Source: Caedibacter sp. 38-128
Lineage (GTDB): Bacteria; Pseudomonadota; Alphaproteobacteria; Caedimonadales; Caedimonadaceae
NCBI GenBank assembly: GCA_001898705.1
Contig: MKUU01000044.1
Location: forward strand, 1 to 64,000
DNA: 64,000 bases
Direction: 5' to 3'
A program made the translations under genes and the position numbers. Shown piece after piece: positions 35,278 to 45,200 of this stretch (within the stretch, counting starts at the first letter, position 1; each line of letters begins with the position of its first letter). Under the pieces are notes generated by a model, which was given only the letters and a program-made list of their open reading frames with translations, had not been told where the DNA came from and made no database searches.

Positions 35278-37040
35278 CTCCCAACAATCTAAGGGAGCTT
35301 TTTGAGAGTTTATATAAGCCTTATAAAACTTATATGCTCTTTTTCTTTATATTCTCAGGGTTAATTGGCTTGAATGGGCTCGTTAATTCATACTTGATGA
35401 AAGTTATTATAGATGCTTTAACTTATATTGAAGGTAAAACCTTTTCCTACAAAACAGTCCTGTGGCCTGCTGTTTTTATCGTTCTCAACTTTGAGTTAAA
35501 CAATTTAAGCTGGCGTGGCATTAACTATATTAATTTAAGGATTGCGCCTCTTGTAAGAAACAAGCTTATTTCTCAAGCATTTGAATATATTCACTTACAA
35601 TCAATGCATTTCTTTCAAGAAAGCTTAAGTGGTTCAATTTCTAATAATATAACTATGCTAGCTGATAATGTAGAGGAGATTGCAAGTAGAATATTACCTC
35701 GCCTCATTCGAGGAATTGTCCATATGGTTATAGCCCTCATTGCGACCTATTTTGTAAACCCTCTTTTCTCTATAGCGCTTTTTGTTTGGGCAGGTGCTTT
35801 TACAGGTGTGAGCTTATTTTTTGCAAAAAAAATACGAAGTCTTGCAGATAGCTGGACAAAGAGCCAATCGCAAGTATCTGGCCATATCGTTGATAGTGTC
35901 ATGAACTTTTCTAGCGTGAAGTTATTTTCTCAATCACAATTTGAATTGTCGCTGTTACAGAACTCACTCAATGTTATGAAGCAAAAGTTTCAAACTAAAG
36001 AAAAGTTTTTCCTTAAGTTTTATTTTTTACAAGGCTTATCAGTGACGTGCTTGGTTGCATACGCAGTCTATCTACTCATTCAACTTAGGATGAGTAATCA
36101 AGTTACAATAGGTGACTTTGCTTTTATTTTAGGAATGCTGCTTTATTTTACAGAAAATGTTTGGGACTTTACGGAACAAATAGATATCCTCAATAAAGCC
36201 GTTGGTAAATGTAATCATAGCTTAAAAGCCTTATACCAACCCATAGAAATACTGGACAACCCAAATGCTAACCCTCTGCGTATTAAGGAGGGTAAAATTA
36301 AGTTTGAAAATGCTAGTTTTCATTATAAACAAGCAACCCCATTATTTCAGCATAAGTCCATAGAAATTCTACCAGGCCAAAAAGTTGGACTAGTGGGTTA
36401 TTCTGGAAGCGGTAAATCAACATTTGTGAATTTATTGATGCGTCTATACGATGTGATAGAGGGTCAAATCCTTATCGATGGTCAAAACATTCAGTTAGTT
36501 ACTCAAGAGTCTCTTCACAAAGCTATAGTTATGATTCCACAAGACCCATCCTTATTTCATCGTTCTATCAAAGAGAATATTTTATATGGAAACCCTAAGG
36601 CTACTGACAAAGAAGTAATTGAGGCAGCGAGAAAAGCAAATGCACATGGCTTCATAATGAAACTTCCCCAGGCATATGAATCACACGTAGGAGAGCGCGG
36701 AGTCAAATTATCCGGCGGTCAACGACAACGAATTGCTATTGCTCGTGCCATTTTGAGAAACTCTCCAATCTTGGTTCTAGATGAAGCAACTTCTCAGCTT
36801 GATTCAGTTACAGAGAATATGATCCAAGGGTCCCTGGAAGAGCTCATAAAAGATAGAACTACACTTATTATTGCCCATCGCCTATCAACAGTATTGCATA
36901 TGGATAGAATCCTTGTTTTTGATAAAGGGTGTATTGTCGAAGATGGTTCGCACAATGAGTTACTTGCTTTAAATGGCATTTATAAAAAACTCTGGGATGC
37001 TCAGGTTGGAGGCTTCTTACCAACAACTGAGGTTGCATGA
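35250..37040 (+). CDS. ABC exporter, fused permease and ATPase
   Basis: A 596-residue half-transporter. An N-terminal membrane domain (about residues 25-315) with six hydrophobic helices precedes an ATPase with Walker A GYSGSGKST, Q-loop MIPQDPSLFH, signature LSGGQRQRIAIARA and Walker B ILVLDEATS. It resembles lipid or glycolipid exporters (MsbA/Atm1-like) without a peptidase domain. It overlaps the epimerase upstream and shares an ATGA with the ComB-like gene downstream, so it likely exports the cluster's product. The start at 35250 is the first ATG; later starts are possible. Confidence 0.92.
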   Translation: MYQQDILGIAPNNLRELFESLYKPYKTYMLFFFIFSGLIGLNGLVNSYLMKVIIDALTYIEGKTFSYKTVLWPAVFIVLNFELNNLSWRGINYINLRIAPLVRNKLISQAFEYIHLQSMHFFQESLSGSISNNITMLADNVEEIASRILPRLIRGIVHMVIALIATYFVNPLFSIALFVWAGAFTGVSLFFAKKIRSLADSWTKSQSQVSGHIVDSVMNFSSVKLFSQSQFELSLLQNSLNVMKQKFQTKEKFFLKFYFLQGLSVTCLVAYAVYLLIQLRMSNQVTIGDFAFILGMLLYFTENVWDFTEQIDILNKAVGKCNHSLKALYQPIEILDNPNANPLRIKEGKIKFENASFHYKQATPLFQHKSIEILPGQKVGLVGYSGSGKSTFVNLLMRLYDVIEGQILIDGQNIQLVTQESLHKAIVMIPQDPSLFHRSIKENILYGNPKATDKEVIEAARKANAHGFIMKLPQAYESHVGERGVKLSGGQRQRIAIARAILRNSPILVLDEATSQLDSVTENMIQGSLEELIKDRTTLIIAHRLSTVLHMDRILVFDKGCIVEDGSHNELLALNGIYKKLWDAQVGGFLPTTEVA

Positions 37041-37750
37041 CTCACAACAATTTTAAAATAACAGTTATCATCGATGTCTTTCGTGCATTTACGACAGCCT
37101 GTTATGTCTTAGAGAGACACCCTGCTTCATATTTTTATAGTTATAGCTGTAAGGCTGTAGAAAAATTAACTCTTCAGACAGTAAATCCCTTCTTGATTGG
37201 TAAACCTGAGAAGGGCTCACAGCTTAAATACCATATTCCAAATTCTCCCACCCATGTTGCAAAAAAGGAAATTAAAAACCGGAATATCATACATCGCAGT
37301 GAATCTGGAGCGAGAGGGATTTTGTCCTCTCAGAAAGTAGATTTGATCCTTGCGGCTGGGTTCGTTAATGCGAGAGCAACAGTTGATTATATCAAGACCT
37401 TTAAAAATTCTATAGTTACAATTCTTCCTATGGGACATGAAGCAACAAGCCCTTCTCTCGAGGACGAAATATGTGCCCAATATTTATTGGCTTTAATGAA
37501 CTCAAAATGCTTTGACACATCTATATATGTGTTAGAACTAGCCTCAGGGCCGGGTAAGTATTTCTTTTCAGATGACCAAGATCAATATCCAAAAGAAGAT
37601 TTTGCAATGTGCCTTGAATTAAATAAATTTAATTTTGCGATTCAAGCACAGCTTCATTCAGATTATGCAGTTCTTAAACGTCGTGATATAGTTCACTTAA
37701 GCGACATGTTTGAGACGAAATCTGTATCAATTCTTTCAAAAAATCCCTAA
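37037..37750 (+). CDS. ComB family protein (2-phosphosulfolactate phosphatase-like)
   Basis: A 237-residue protein of the ComB family. It begins with the characteristic VIIDVFRAFTTACYVL (DVxRA(F/T)TT), then FLIGKPEKGSQLKY, IIHRSESGARGIL and AAGFVNARATVDYI, the expected order. True ComB removes phosphate from 2-phosphosulfolactate in coenzyme M synthesis; no other gene of that path is here, so the substrate is probably different. It overlaps the ABC exporter by ATGA and its 3' end overlaps the convergent deacetylase by 77 bp. Confidence 0.82.
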   Translation: MTHNNFKITVIIDVFRAFTTACYVLERHPASYFYSYSCKAVEKLTLQTVNPFLIGKPEKGSQLKYHIPNSPTHVAKKEIKNRNIIHRSESGARGILSSQKVDLILAAGFVNARATVDYIKTFKNSIVTILPMGHEATSPSLEDEICAQYLLALMNSKCFDTSIYVLELASGPGKYFFSDDQDQYPKEDFAMCLELNKFNFAIQAQLHSDYAVLKRRDIVHLSDMFETKSVSILSKNP

Positions 37751-38381
37751 TACCAACACCTTTCCAACACAATCGGTTGAGAGTTTTTGCTGTCATATCC
37801 TTCCATTCATTACGATTGGTCGACTGCTTTATTTGATGCATGTAGTCGAAATTTGGAGTATTAATAACAAAATGCATGGGATGAATAAGGATGACTTTTG
37901 TACCTTCAGAGAGAAATAATTCTTTAAAGATTGGAGTTATTTTTAAAGAGTGTTGGCGCCATAAATAACCCCCGTCTTCTAAAAATATAGGAATTTCTGT
38001 AAGGCCATATCTGTTCTTAAAAGGACGGATATATTCGAGATCTGTGCACACATTGGATGAAATTTTCATGCCTGCACTCTTCATTGCTTGTGCAGACAAA
38101 TTGCAAGTGGCAAACCGATGGCATCTATATCCTGGAAAGTTATAAGGAAGGCTCGTAATGTGCTGAACGACTTCATCAATTGTTTGGCCATGCGACGAAT
38201 CAGGAGAAAAATACGGATGAAGGCCGACTTCCAATTGAGACATTTTTGTCTCAATATATTTAGATCGGTGAGTTATGAAAACAGTAGGATGAATAGAATT
38301 TTGCAATAGAAACTCAATTGTTTCTTCAATTGCGGGTTCTGGAGCCCAGTCAAGATCGACAGTGACAACCAACTTGCTCAT
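37674..38381 (-). CDS. Polysaccharide deacetylase-like protein (WbmS type)
   Basis: A 235-residue protein with the NodB-like start VVTVDLDWAPEPAIEETI, where D-x-D precedes the metal site, then FITHRSKYIE, EVGLHPYFSPDSSHG and FPGYRCHRFA. This is the pattern of the WbmS group of polysaccharide deacetylases, which in Bordetella lies in O-antigen genes. It would remove N-acetyl groups from a sugar in the cytosol; no signal peptide is seen. It is last in a four-gene minus-strand operon and shares ATGA with the radical SAM gene. Confidence 0.75.
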   Translation of the reverse strand: MSKLVVTVDLDWAPEPAIEETIEFLLQNSIHPTVFITHRSKYIETKMSQLEVGLHPYFSPDSSHGQTIDEVVQHITSLPYNFPGYRCHRFATCNLSAQAMKSAGMKISSNVCTDLEYIRPFKNRYGLTEIPIFLEDGGYLWRQHSLKITPIFKELFLSEGTKVILIHPMHFVINTPNFDYMHQIKQSTNRNEWKDMTAKTLNRLCWKGVGIRDFLKELIQISSQTCRLSELYHDV

Positions 38382-39307
38382 CGATGTATCTCATGAAATT
38401 GTCGGAAACGATCTTGATTAATATCATGTCTAGCAAAAAGATCTTGCATTGAGCTATAGGTGCGAAGGTCTTCAGTTCTCTTTGAAGTTGTCCAAGTGTC
38501 TCCATCTCTCATATATTGAGCATTTCCATAGGAGAGAATGTTAAATAATGAATCATTCATCTCTTTATTATCTTTAAAATGAAGCTTGGGTTTACGATCG
38601 CCTAGTATTTCTTGGGTACGTTCTTTAAATATTCGATAATCGTCAGCAGAGATCTTATGGGCATTATCCTTATCAGCATCATCATACGACATATATTGAA
38701 AGAATTTCCAATAAGATATTTCTGCGCCAGCCTCCTCAAGAGAGTTTAAAATATAGCTAAGTTCATCAGGTAAAGTCTTATAATTTTTAGAACACACAAC
38801 ACTGTGTAATTTTAATTCAATATTATTTTTAGTTAATATTTTGCAAACTTCAGAAATATTCTGGAAGTAGTTGTTATGCCTTTTATGATTACGTCCAAGT
38901 TGGCTTAAAAAATCATTTTGAACGCCATCAATGGTAACAGCTATTGTATCAACAACACCTTTCATTGCTTCAGCAACGTTTTCTTTTAAATATGTGCCAT
39001 TTGTATAGAGTTCTATTTCTAAATTATCTTCAGGATTTGAGGATTTAAATTTCTTAATGTGTTGAAGAAATTCTATGAAATCAAAAGGAGGGTGACTTCC
39101 AAAAATAATGACCTCTCCTCCGGAAAGTGTTAATCGTCTAAAGCCTAATTTTTCATATAGGTGCGAGACAAGCTCTTTTTTAGCTTCTAAATTGAGTTCT
39201 GCTTTTAGCTGAAAGGGGGCATCTTCTAGAACACAATAGCTGCAATTGAGATTGCAACGATTAGTAACCATCCAATAACCTTTATAGAATGCTTGTGGTT
39301 TAGACAT
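38378..39307 (-). CDS. Radical SAM protein, substrate unknown
   Basis: A 309-residue radical SAM enzyme. The iron-sulfur motif is CNLNCSYC (Cys18, Cys22, Cys25), followed by LTLSGGEV (SAM binding) and IELYTNGTYL and VAVTIDG-type strands; IAVTIDGVQND is visible. The C-terminal 100 residues lack the cysteine set of a SPASM domain, so it is not a typical peptide maturase. It overlaps the GT4-HAD gene by 8 bp and the deacetylase gene by 4 bp, so it belongs with sugar enzymes. It may modify a sugar or nucleotide; this is inference from position. Confidence 0.85.
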   Translation of the reverse strand: MSKPQAFYKGYWMVTNRCNLNCSYCVLEDAPFQLKAELNLEAKKELVSHLYEKLGFRRLTLSGGEVIIFGSHPPFDFIEFLQHIKKFKSSNPEDNLEIELYTNGTYLKENVAEAMKGVVDTIAVTIDGVQNDFLSQLGRNHKRHNNYFQNISEVCKILTKNNIELKLHSVVCSKNYKTLPDELSYILNSLEEAGAEISYWKFFQYMSYDDADKDNAHKISADDYRIFKERTQEILGDRKPKLHFKDNKEMNDSLFNILSYGNAQYMRDGDTWTTSKRTEDLRTYSSMQDLFARHDINQDRFRQFHEIHR

Positions 39308-40967
39308 AAATTACCTCTTTCTTTTCGCGGTTGTTTGTTGGGAAAGGTGTGACTTTTATACCATCAAAATATGTAAGGAGCTCATTATCATACGGCCCAT
39401 CTCCAAATACTAACACTTGGCCTCGCCAATTAATATGGCGAAGAAGCTTATGTACTGCATGAAGTTTAGACGCTTTCCAGTTAGAAATAAAGGTTTCTTG
39501 TTGATATTGCTCTATACGATAGCCAGTGAGTTCACGTGAAATTGGATTAGGTATAGTCACCTGTAAAGGTTGCTTATCATGTTTATAAATATTGGCTTCT
39601 GGATAGATTTCTTTCAAATAATTAACATCTTCAGACTTAAGCGGAATCTCATAATGAACTTTGCCACATCCTTGAGCTATGATGGCCCCTCCGTAGGCAA
39701 TAATCCATTCGGCCTTTAATTCATGCTTCTGTAGTTGTTTAAGGATATCATTTAAAGGACGAGCGCTACAAATTACCTTGAGTGGATAATGTTCAAAAGC
39801 TTTAAAGCTACGTGTTGTCTTAAGCGCATCATCCTTATGATATAATGTTCCATCAAAATCACTAATAGCAATAATTTGTGATTTCATTATTTTTGCTGCA
39901 ATCATTTGAGAGAGAAAAATATCATTATAAAGCTCACCTATTTCGGTTGCTAAGCTTGAAAGAATCTCTAGCTTTTCTAACATAGAGTCAACCTCTGCAA
40001 TCATCATTTTCATATTATCAACAAAGCGCGCATAAGGAAGGTGGCCTAAATACTCTGCTGCAGCATTCCCTGATTTCATAGCAATATTAGGAAGTCCTGC
40101 TGCAAGGCTTTCAAATATAGAACGTCCAAAAGTCTCGCAAGTTGACACAGATAAATGTAAATGACAGTCTTTAAGCACAGAAGTCATATGTTGATGATCA
40201 ATAAATCCCGTGAACTCAATATAGTTACTTAGTCCTAAATTTTCTGCTTCTTCTATGACCAGTCGATAATATTTATCATTTTGAATGGGGCCAATAATAC
40301 GAAGTTTTGCCTCAGGGTATTTCTGGTGGAGTGAAGAAAAAAGGTTTATCAACCCTAAGGTATTTTTTTGTGATTTAATACTACCGATGCTGCAAAATAT
40401 AGGCCGAGAATTAATTTGTCGTACGTGAGCCTTAATATAAGTTGTATCAATACCACGTGGGATCACATGTATTTTCTCTTCAGGTACATTATAAAATTCT
40501 AGAAGCTGCTGCTTTTCTAATCGACTTGGAGTCAGGATATTTTGTACCTGAGTTAATAAAAGTCTTTCCATTGATGTGTATTCGTTAGGAACCGTTTCAC
40601 CTGATGCGAGATAAGAAGGTGTTAAGAACATTGGAAAAGTCCACACCATTATATCACTATTTATTGGATATTTAAGGATCCCAAATTGCATTGAAATATG
40701 AACAAAAAGTATATGAGTAAATTGGCTTTGAACTTCAAAGACCTTGCGTCCTATATAATCCGCGTTAAGGATCCTCTGTTCAAATCGACAATTTGAAGGA
40801 TGTGGATAGCTATAATTCCAGTTGCAAGAAGCATTTGGTTGAGAGCCAAATTGCATAATTGAGAGTGAGTCACCAAAAGCTCTTACAAGCGATTTAACGA
40901 GTGTTGCTCCTCCATCTCTCTGATTCTCTTGGGGATTATACTTTTCAGTGACAAGGAGTATTTTCAA
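39300..40967 (-). CDS. Fusion of GT4 glycosyltransferase and HAD phosphatase
   Basis: A 555-residue two-domain protein. Residues 1-370 are a GT-B glycosyltransferase: ILLVTEKYNPQ, IPRGIDTTYI, FCSIGSIKSQKN and the E-x7-E region ETFGRSIFESLAAGLP. Residues from about 380 are a Cof/sucrose-phosphatase-like HAD domain: AISDFDGTLYHKDD, VICSARPL, and VFGDGPYDNELL. The order is that of sucrose-phosphate synthase-phosphatase fusions, suggesting transfer to a sugar phosphate followed by dephosphorylation. A TTG at 40967 is the likely start, as it begins the family N-terminus and overlaps the upstream gene by 23 bp; an ATG at 41024 would add a non-family tail. Confidence 0.82.
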   Translation of the reverse strand: MKILLVTEKYNPQENQRDGGATLVKSLVRAFGDSLSIMQFGSQPNASCNWNYSYPHPSNCRFEQRILNADYIGRKVFEVQSQFTHILFVHISMQFGILKYPINSDIMVWTFPMFLTPSYLASGETVPNEYTSMERLLLTQVQNILTPSRLEKQQLLEFYNVPEEKIHVIPRGIDTTYIKAHVRQINSRPIFCSIGSIKSQKNTLGLINLFSSLHQKYPEAKLRIIGPIQNDKYYRLVIEEAENLGLSNYIEFTGFIDHQHMTSVLKDCHLHLSVSTCETFGRSIFESLAAGLPNIAMKSGNAAAEYLGHLPYARFVDNMKMMIAEVDSMLEKLEILSSLATEIGELYNDIFLSQMIAAKIMKSQIIAISDFDGTLYHKDDALKTTRSFKAFEHYPLKVICSARPLNDILKQLQKHELKAEWIIAYGGAIIAQGCGKVHYEIPLKSEDVNYLKEIYPEANIYKHDKQPLQVTIPNPISRELTGYRIEQYQQETFISNWKASKLHAVHKLLRHINWRGQVLVFGDGPYDNELLTYFDGIKVTPFPTNNREKKEVIYV

Positions 40968-42054
40968 TATAATCTTCCATGAGTAATTCATATTTTTTAA
41001 ATACTTCTGACCAACAATAACCATGATAAGGGGAACATCGAAGAGGTCTTTGTAGAAACACTCGCTCTATTCTTTTTACCATTTCATCTATATCATTTAA
41101 ATTTAGTAAAAGTCCTCGATCGGGAGTAACAATTTCAGATAAAGCTCCACTATGGCCTGCTATAACAAATGTTCCAGCTGAGATCGCCTCTAATATTGAA
41201 CGTCCCATTCCTTCTGAATGAATATAGGAACCACCCTCCACTCTTGTTAAATAATCACAGCTCAACTGTATATAAATGTCTGAGTTAGCGATCTCTTGGC
41301 ATACGCTCCTATTTTCGAGCGTTCCAAGTAATTTAACACTATTTTCAAGCTTTTTAGATTTTACCAATTGCTGAATATTCTCTCTTAAGGGCCCATCGCC
41401 GGCTAAATTTAATTCTAAAATGTGTCCTCGTTTTATAAGGCTATCTATCAGCTCAATAAGTAGTATATGATTCTTATAAGCAACAAATCTTGCTGCACAG
41501 AATAATTTAAGTCTCTTACTTTTCTGAACATTTAAAGCTGGTGTCAAGTCTTCTAGATTGACACCTCCAACGCATCTTAGAAAAGGGCAAGTAATACCAA
41601 GGTGATTCAATCTATTTTCGGTGAAACTTGAATTCGTAATAAGCGTATCGATAGTTGCATTCAAACTCTCAACCCAGTATTTTTGACGTGCCTTATGATC
41701 AGAAATTTTTTTATTTATAAGAGGAGCCTTTATAATCTCATTTCCTCCAGTACGGTAAATAAATTTAGATTTTGGATAAAGTTGGCGAATAATAGAGAGT
41801 TCCTCAATCCATCTTCCACTATTAAAAAAAACAAATGTTGGCTCTATAATATTAGGAAGGTCTTTTAAGTGAATATGTAGTAGAGATTCATCAAGAATTA
41901 GTTGATCTAAATCATGAGTATTTTTAGTAATGACACCCAAAAGTCGATATTTGTGATGATTCTTAAAGTATCTTATAAAATAATCTGCATGTAGCTCCAT
42001 ACCACCAACCAATGGTGGAAGTTTATCTGCAAAAAAAAGGATTCCTTTGTTCAT
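40945..42054 (-). CDS. Family 4 glycosyltransferase
   Basis: A 369-residue GT-B glycosyltransferase. The N-terminus has FFADKLPPLVGGMELHADYF, the glycine-rich acceptor-side loop. The C-terminal domain has KRLKLFCAARFVAYKNH, LNLAGDGPLRENIQ and EGMGRSILEAISAGTFVIAG with the E-x7-E pair. It retains nucleotide-sugar donor residues, but the sugar is not predictable. It is first in the minus-strand operon GT4, GT4-HAD, radical SAM, deacetylase, with overlaps at every junction, so one pathway is likely. Confidence 0.87.
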   Translation of the reverse strand: MNKGILFFADKLPPLVGGMELHADYFIRYFKNHHKYRLLGVITKNTHDLDQLILDESLLHIHLKDLPNIIEPTFVFFNSGRWIEELSIIRQLYPKSKFIYRTGGNEIIKAPLINKKISDHKARQKYWVESLNATIDTLITNSSFTENRLNHLGITCPFLRCVGGVNLEDLTPALNVQKSKRLKLFCAARFVAYKNHILLIELIDSLIKRGHILELNLAGDGPLRENIQQLVKSKKLENSVKLLGTLENRSVCQEIANSDIYIQLSCDYLTRVEGGSYIHSEGMGRSILEAISAGTFVIAGHSGALSEIVTPDRGLLLNLNDIDEMVKRIERVFLQRPLRCSPYHGYCWSEVFKKYELLMEDYIENTPCH

Positions 42055-42255
42055 ATAAGTACTTTTAAATTCTCACATGAGGATATGCTTTATAATATGG
42101 TTTTTCAAGAGAAGTTCTGCCAATTATTCTAACATAAAAACTAGGATATCACCTTGCCAGTACGCCTCTACTAATAAATACTTTGAAAAATATTAATATC
42201 ATAACAGATAGTCAGCGAACGACTATTTTTTAACTAACTTTCAACAACCATTTAA

Positions 42256-45200
42256 TTACCTTTCTAACTGCTTAGTAATAATCTTGTCTTTATTATTTTC
42301 AAACAGGATAGCTCTAATTTGCTTAGTCAATTCTGTATCTTTATCTCTGATGCTTTTAAAAGTTGGATCTTGCTTATAAAGCTCTTGAACGTATTTCTTT
42401 AAATCTGCTTCTGCGCGTTCTTTTTCAGTAGGAGTACGCGCATATTTTTGCTCATGTATAAGAGCTTTAATTCTTTCAATGGGTGTTTGGTTTAGTTTTG
42501 GCTGTTGACGTCTTTGAGTCTGATGCTTTTCAGGCTCGACCTTATCTCTTAATTCTGTGGCAATGGCATGAATCTGAGAATTTGTATTTTCTTTATTATT
42601 CAGTAAATTCTTTGCCCTTATGTGTTCACTAATGCTCTCTTGAGAGATACAGATCTCTTGTTGCTCAGGAACCTTCCCTAAAAATCGCTCTGCGATACTC
42701 TGCCACGCTTGCTTGGACACAAATCGGATTGCCTCTAATTCATTGCCAAGACGTGTAAGGATTTCCTGAAGTTTCGAATTTTGCTTGGGAAGAGTGACAT
42801 TACTATAATCCGTTACATAGTCCAAGCTTGAGAGCTTTTCTTGAGAGGACGAAAGTTGATTGAAGAATACTTCCTCCTTCCAAAAATCCAATTTCGATCC
42901 AAAGATCTTTACAAACTCTCGGTGTCTTGTCATTCCAACATAAGCAAGGTTACGGAAGGTTTCATGGGTGGCTAACAGAAAGGCTCGATCAACCGTCACC
43001 CCTTGAGATTTATGAATGCTAGCCGCCCACCCTTGATCAAAGTAAGGATAGAGCTTAGGGGCAAAGGAAATAATTGTATCACTGGCATCAAGCTTGGCTT
43101 TAATTTTCTGGCGATCAATCTCTAGAATTGTCCCAAGAGTTCCATTTCTAACCCCAAGACCATTATCATTTCTTAAGAAAAGGATACGATCACCTTTTGA
43201 AAAATATTTCTCTTCTTTTGTAGTAATCTTATCTCCAAAATCATCCTCGTCTTCTTTATGGATGGTGAGGAGATACTCTTCCTTAGCAACGATGCCATCT
43301 TGTTTCATGAGATAGCGTGCTTCTTGATTAAGCATAACTGTATCTGCCTTGCTATAGGTCATAATCAAATGTGACTTCTCTAGATGCTCAGTAAATGATT
43401 GATACCACTCTTGAATAAGAACCTTCTTGGTTTCCTCTCTTAATTCGCATATATGCTTCCTTTGGTAAGGGTCTAGTTGTGGTAATTGCCAAAGACGCGC
43501 TAAGGCAGCTGCTTCCAGTTTTTGTTTCTTAAGACTCTTCCCCTTATCAACAAACTGCTCCGCAAAGTGTTGAGGATCAACGCCTAGCTCTCTCATATAA
43601 GGCCGATAATCAACAAGATTTTGTTTCATATGTTCAGCACACGCCATCTTTAGATCTCGCCACTCTCGATAAAGAGCATAGTCTTCATGATGACCGAGAA
43701 GGTAATGGGGGTTTTTCTCATCACGATTGGCTTCTTTAATATCCTCTATCATGGAATGGTAAATGTTCCCTACCATTCTGCGGGAAAGGTTGTATGTTTC
43801 AACAATTTTTACGTGATGTCTCGTCTCCTTAAACTCGGCAATTGGAATCTTCTTTTCATCAATAAACTGCACATGTCCTTTTGAATGGTAAGTTTGAAGA
43901 GCTTCTCTTGTCTTAAGGGTGCCAAAGAGCTTTGTGGCTTCCTGTTGCCATTCTTCCTGTTGGCGCAGAACCTTTTCAAGGTGAGAAATACCTACCTTTT
44001 GCGTGACAAGTCTAAAAGCAGGGCCTGCCTCAACAGGCTGCAATTGTGCCCCATCCCCCACAATCACAGCTTTAACTTTTAAATCATCAACAGCCTGCAA
44101 AAACTCATCAAACCTTGAAGTATCAACCATCCCTGCTTCATCAAGCACAAGTATAGATTTAGCCTTATACTGGCATCTTCCCTCTTTATGAGATTTAAGG
44201 AACTTATGAAGCGTTTGAGAGGACATGCCTGATTGTGCAAGATTTTGGGCAGCTCTCCCAGTCGGTGCTAGACCATAAACCTTATAGCCTTCTGCTTCCC
44301 AGATTTCTTTAGCCGCCTCAAGTGCTGTTGTCTTGCCAGCTCCAGCGTAGCCCACAATGCAGGAAAGCTGCTCAGGAGCCGTTATATGGTAGAGTGCTTT
44401 CTTCTGATCAAGTGATAATCCGCCATGTTTTGACAGTTTTTGGTCATATTGAGTGATAACAGCGTTCACTTTATGACGATAGACTTCATGGCTTTCTGCT
44501 TTGCTAAACCTTTCAGCTAAATTCACGAGATTAATCTCTGACTCCAACATGGATCTAGTTGTGTAAATAGAATGATCTTCTATAGAACCATCTTTATTTT
44601 TAACTGACTCATATCTTAGCAAAACCAATTCTTTTGAAGATTTGAGCTTTTGTTCTATTTGCTGATAAAGATCATGATCATCAATATAACGGTTCAACAC
44701 TTTCTCTACATCGCCCCACATAAAGGTCGAGTGATGTTTACTGACAATATCAAGAACAATCTCTGGCTTTCTAAGAATACGACATACATTCCTGAGCTTG
44801 GTTTCTCGAAAGACAATGGCTTTTTCTGAGCTTACTGTTGAGAAGAGACCTTTTGGATTATTTCCAATTCTAAATTCCATATTCTTGATACTTGTGCCTC
44901 GCTTAGGCTGAGGCTCAATTTCAATGCCTCTTTCAGCATAAGATCTGTGATCTAGCCTTTCATCAAAACCATACATTTTAAGATGAAAGTTTGTATAAGC
45001 AACAAACTGTTCTCTTAATTCTGCCCCTAAGCTTCTTCGATTCCAGTCAACTTCTTTTTTTAAAGATAATCCAGATTCTTTAAGTCTGCGAGTGAGCATT
45101 AAAGCGTGGCAATGAGGTTTTCTTTCTCCTGTCTCCTCATCAATATCCAAATGAAAGTTGGCAAGCACAGACATCCCTTGGCCACACATTTGATCTTGAA

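Noticed and set aside
35250..37040. Either ABC exporter of the element as a peptidase-containing (C39) transporter
   Set aside because: Both proteins begin directly with membrane helices and lack the N-terminal cysteine peptidase domain; the same holds for 52810-54552.
38378..39307. The 309-residue radical SAM protein as a second RiPP maturase
   Set aside because: It lacks SPASM cysteines, no precursor-like short gene was seen beside it, and it is overlapped on both sides by sugar-enzyme genes.
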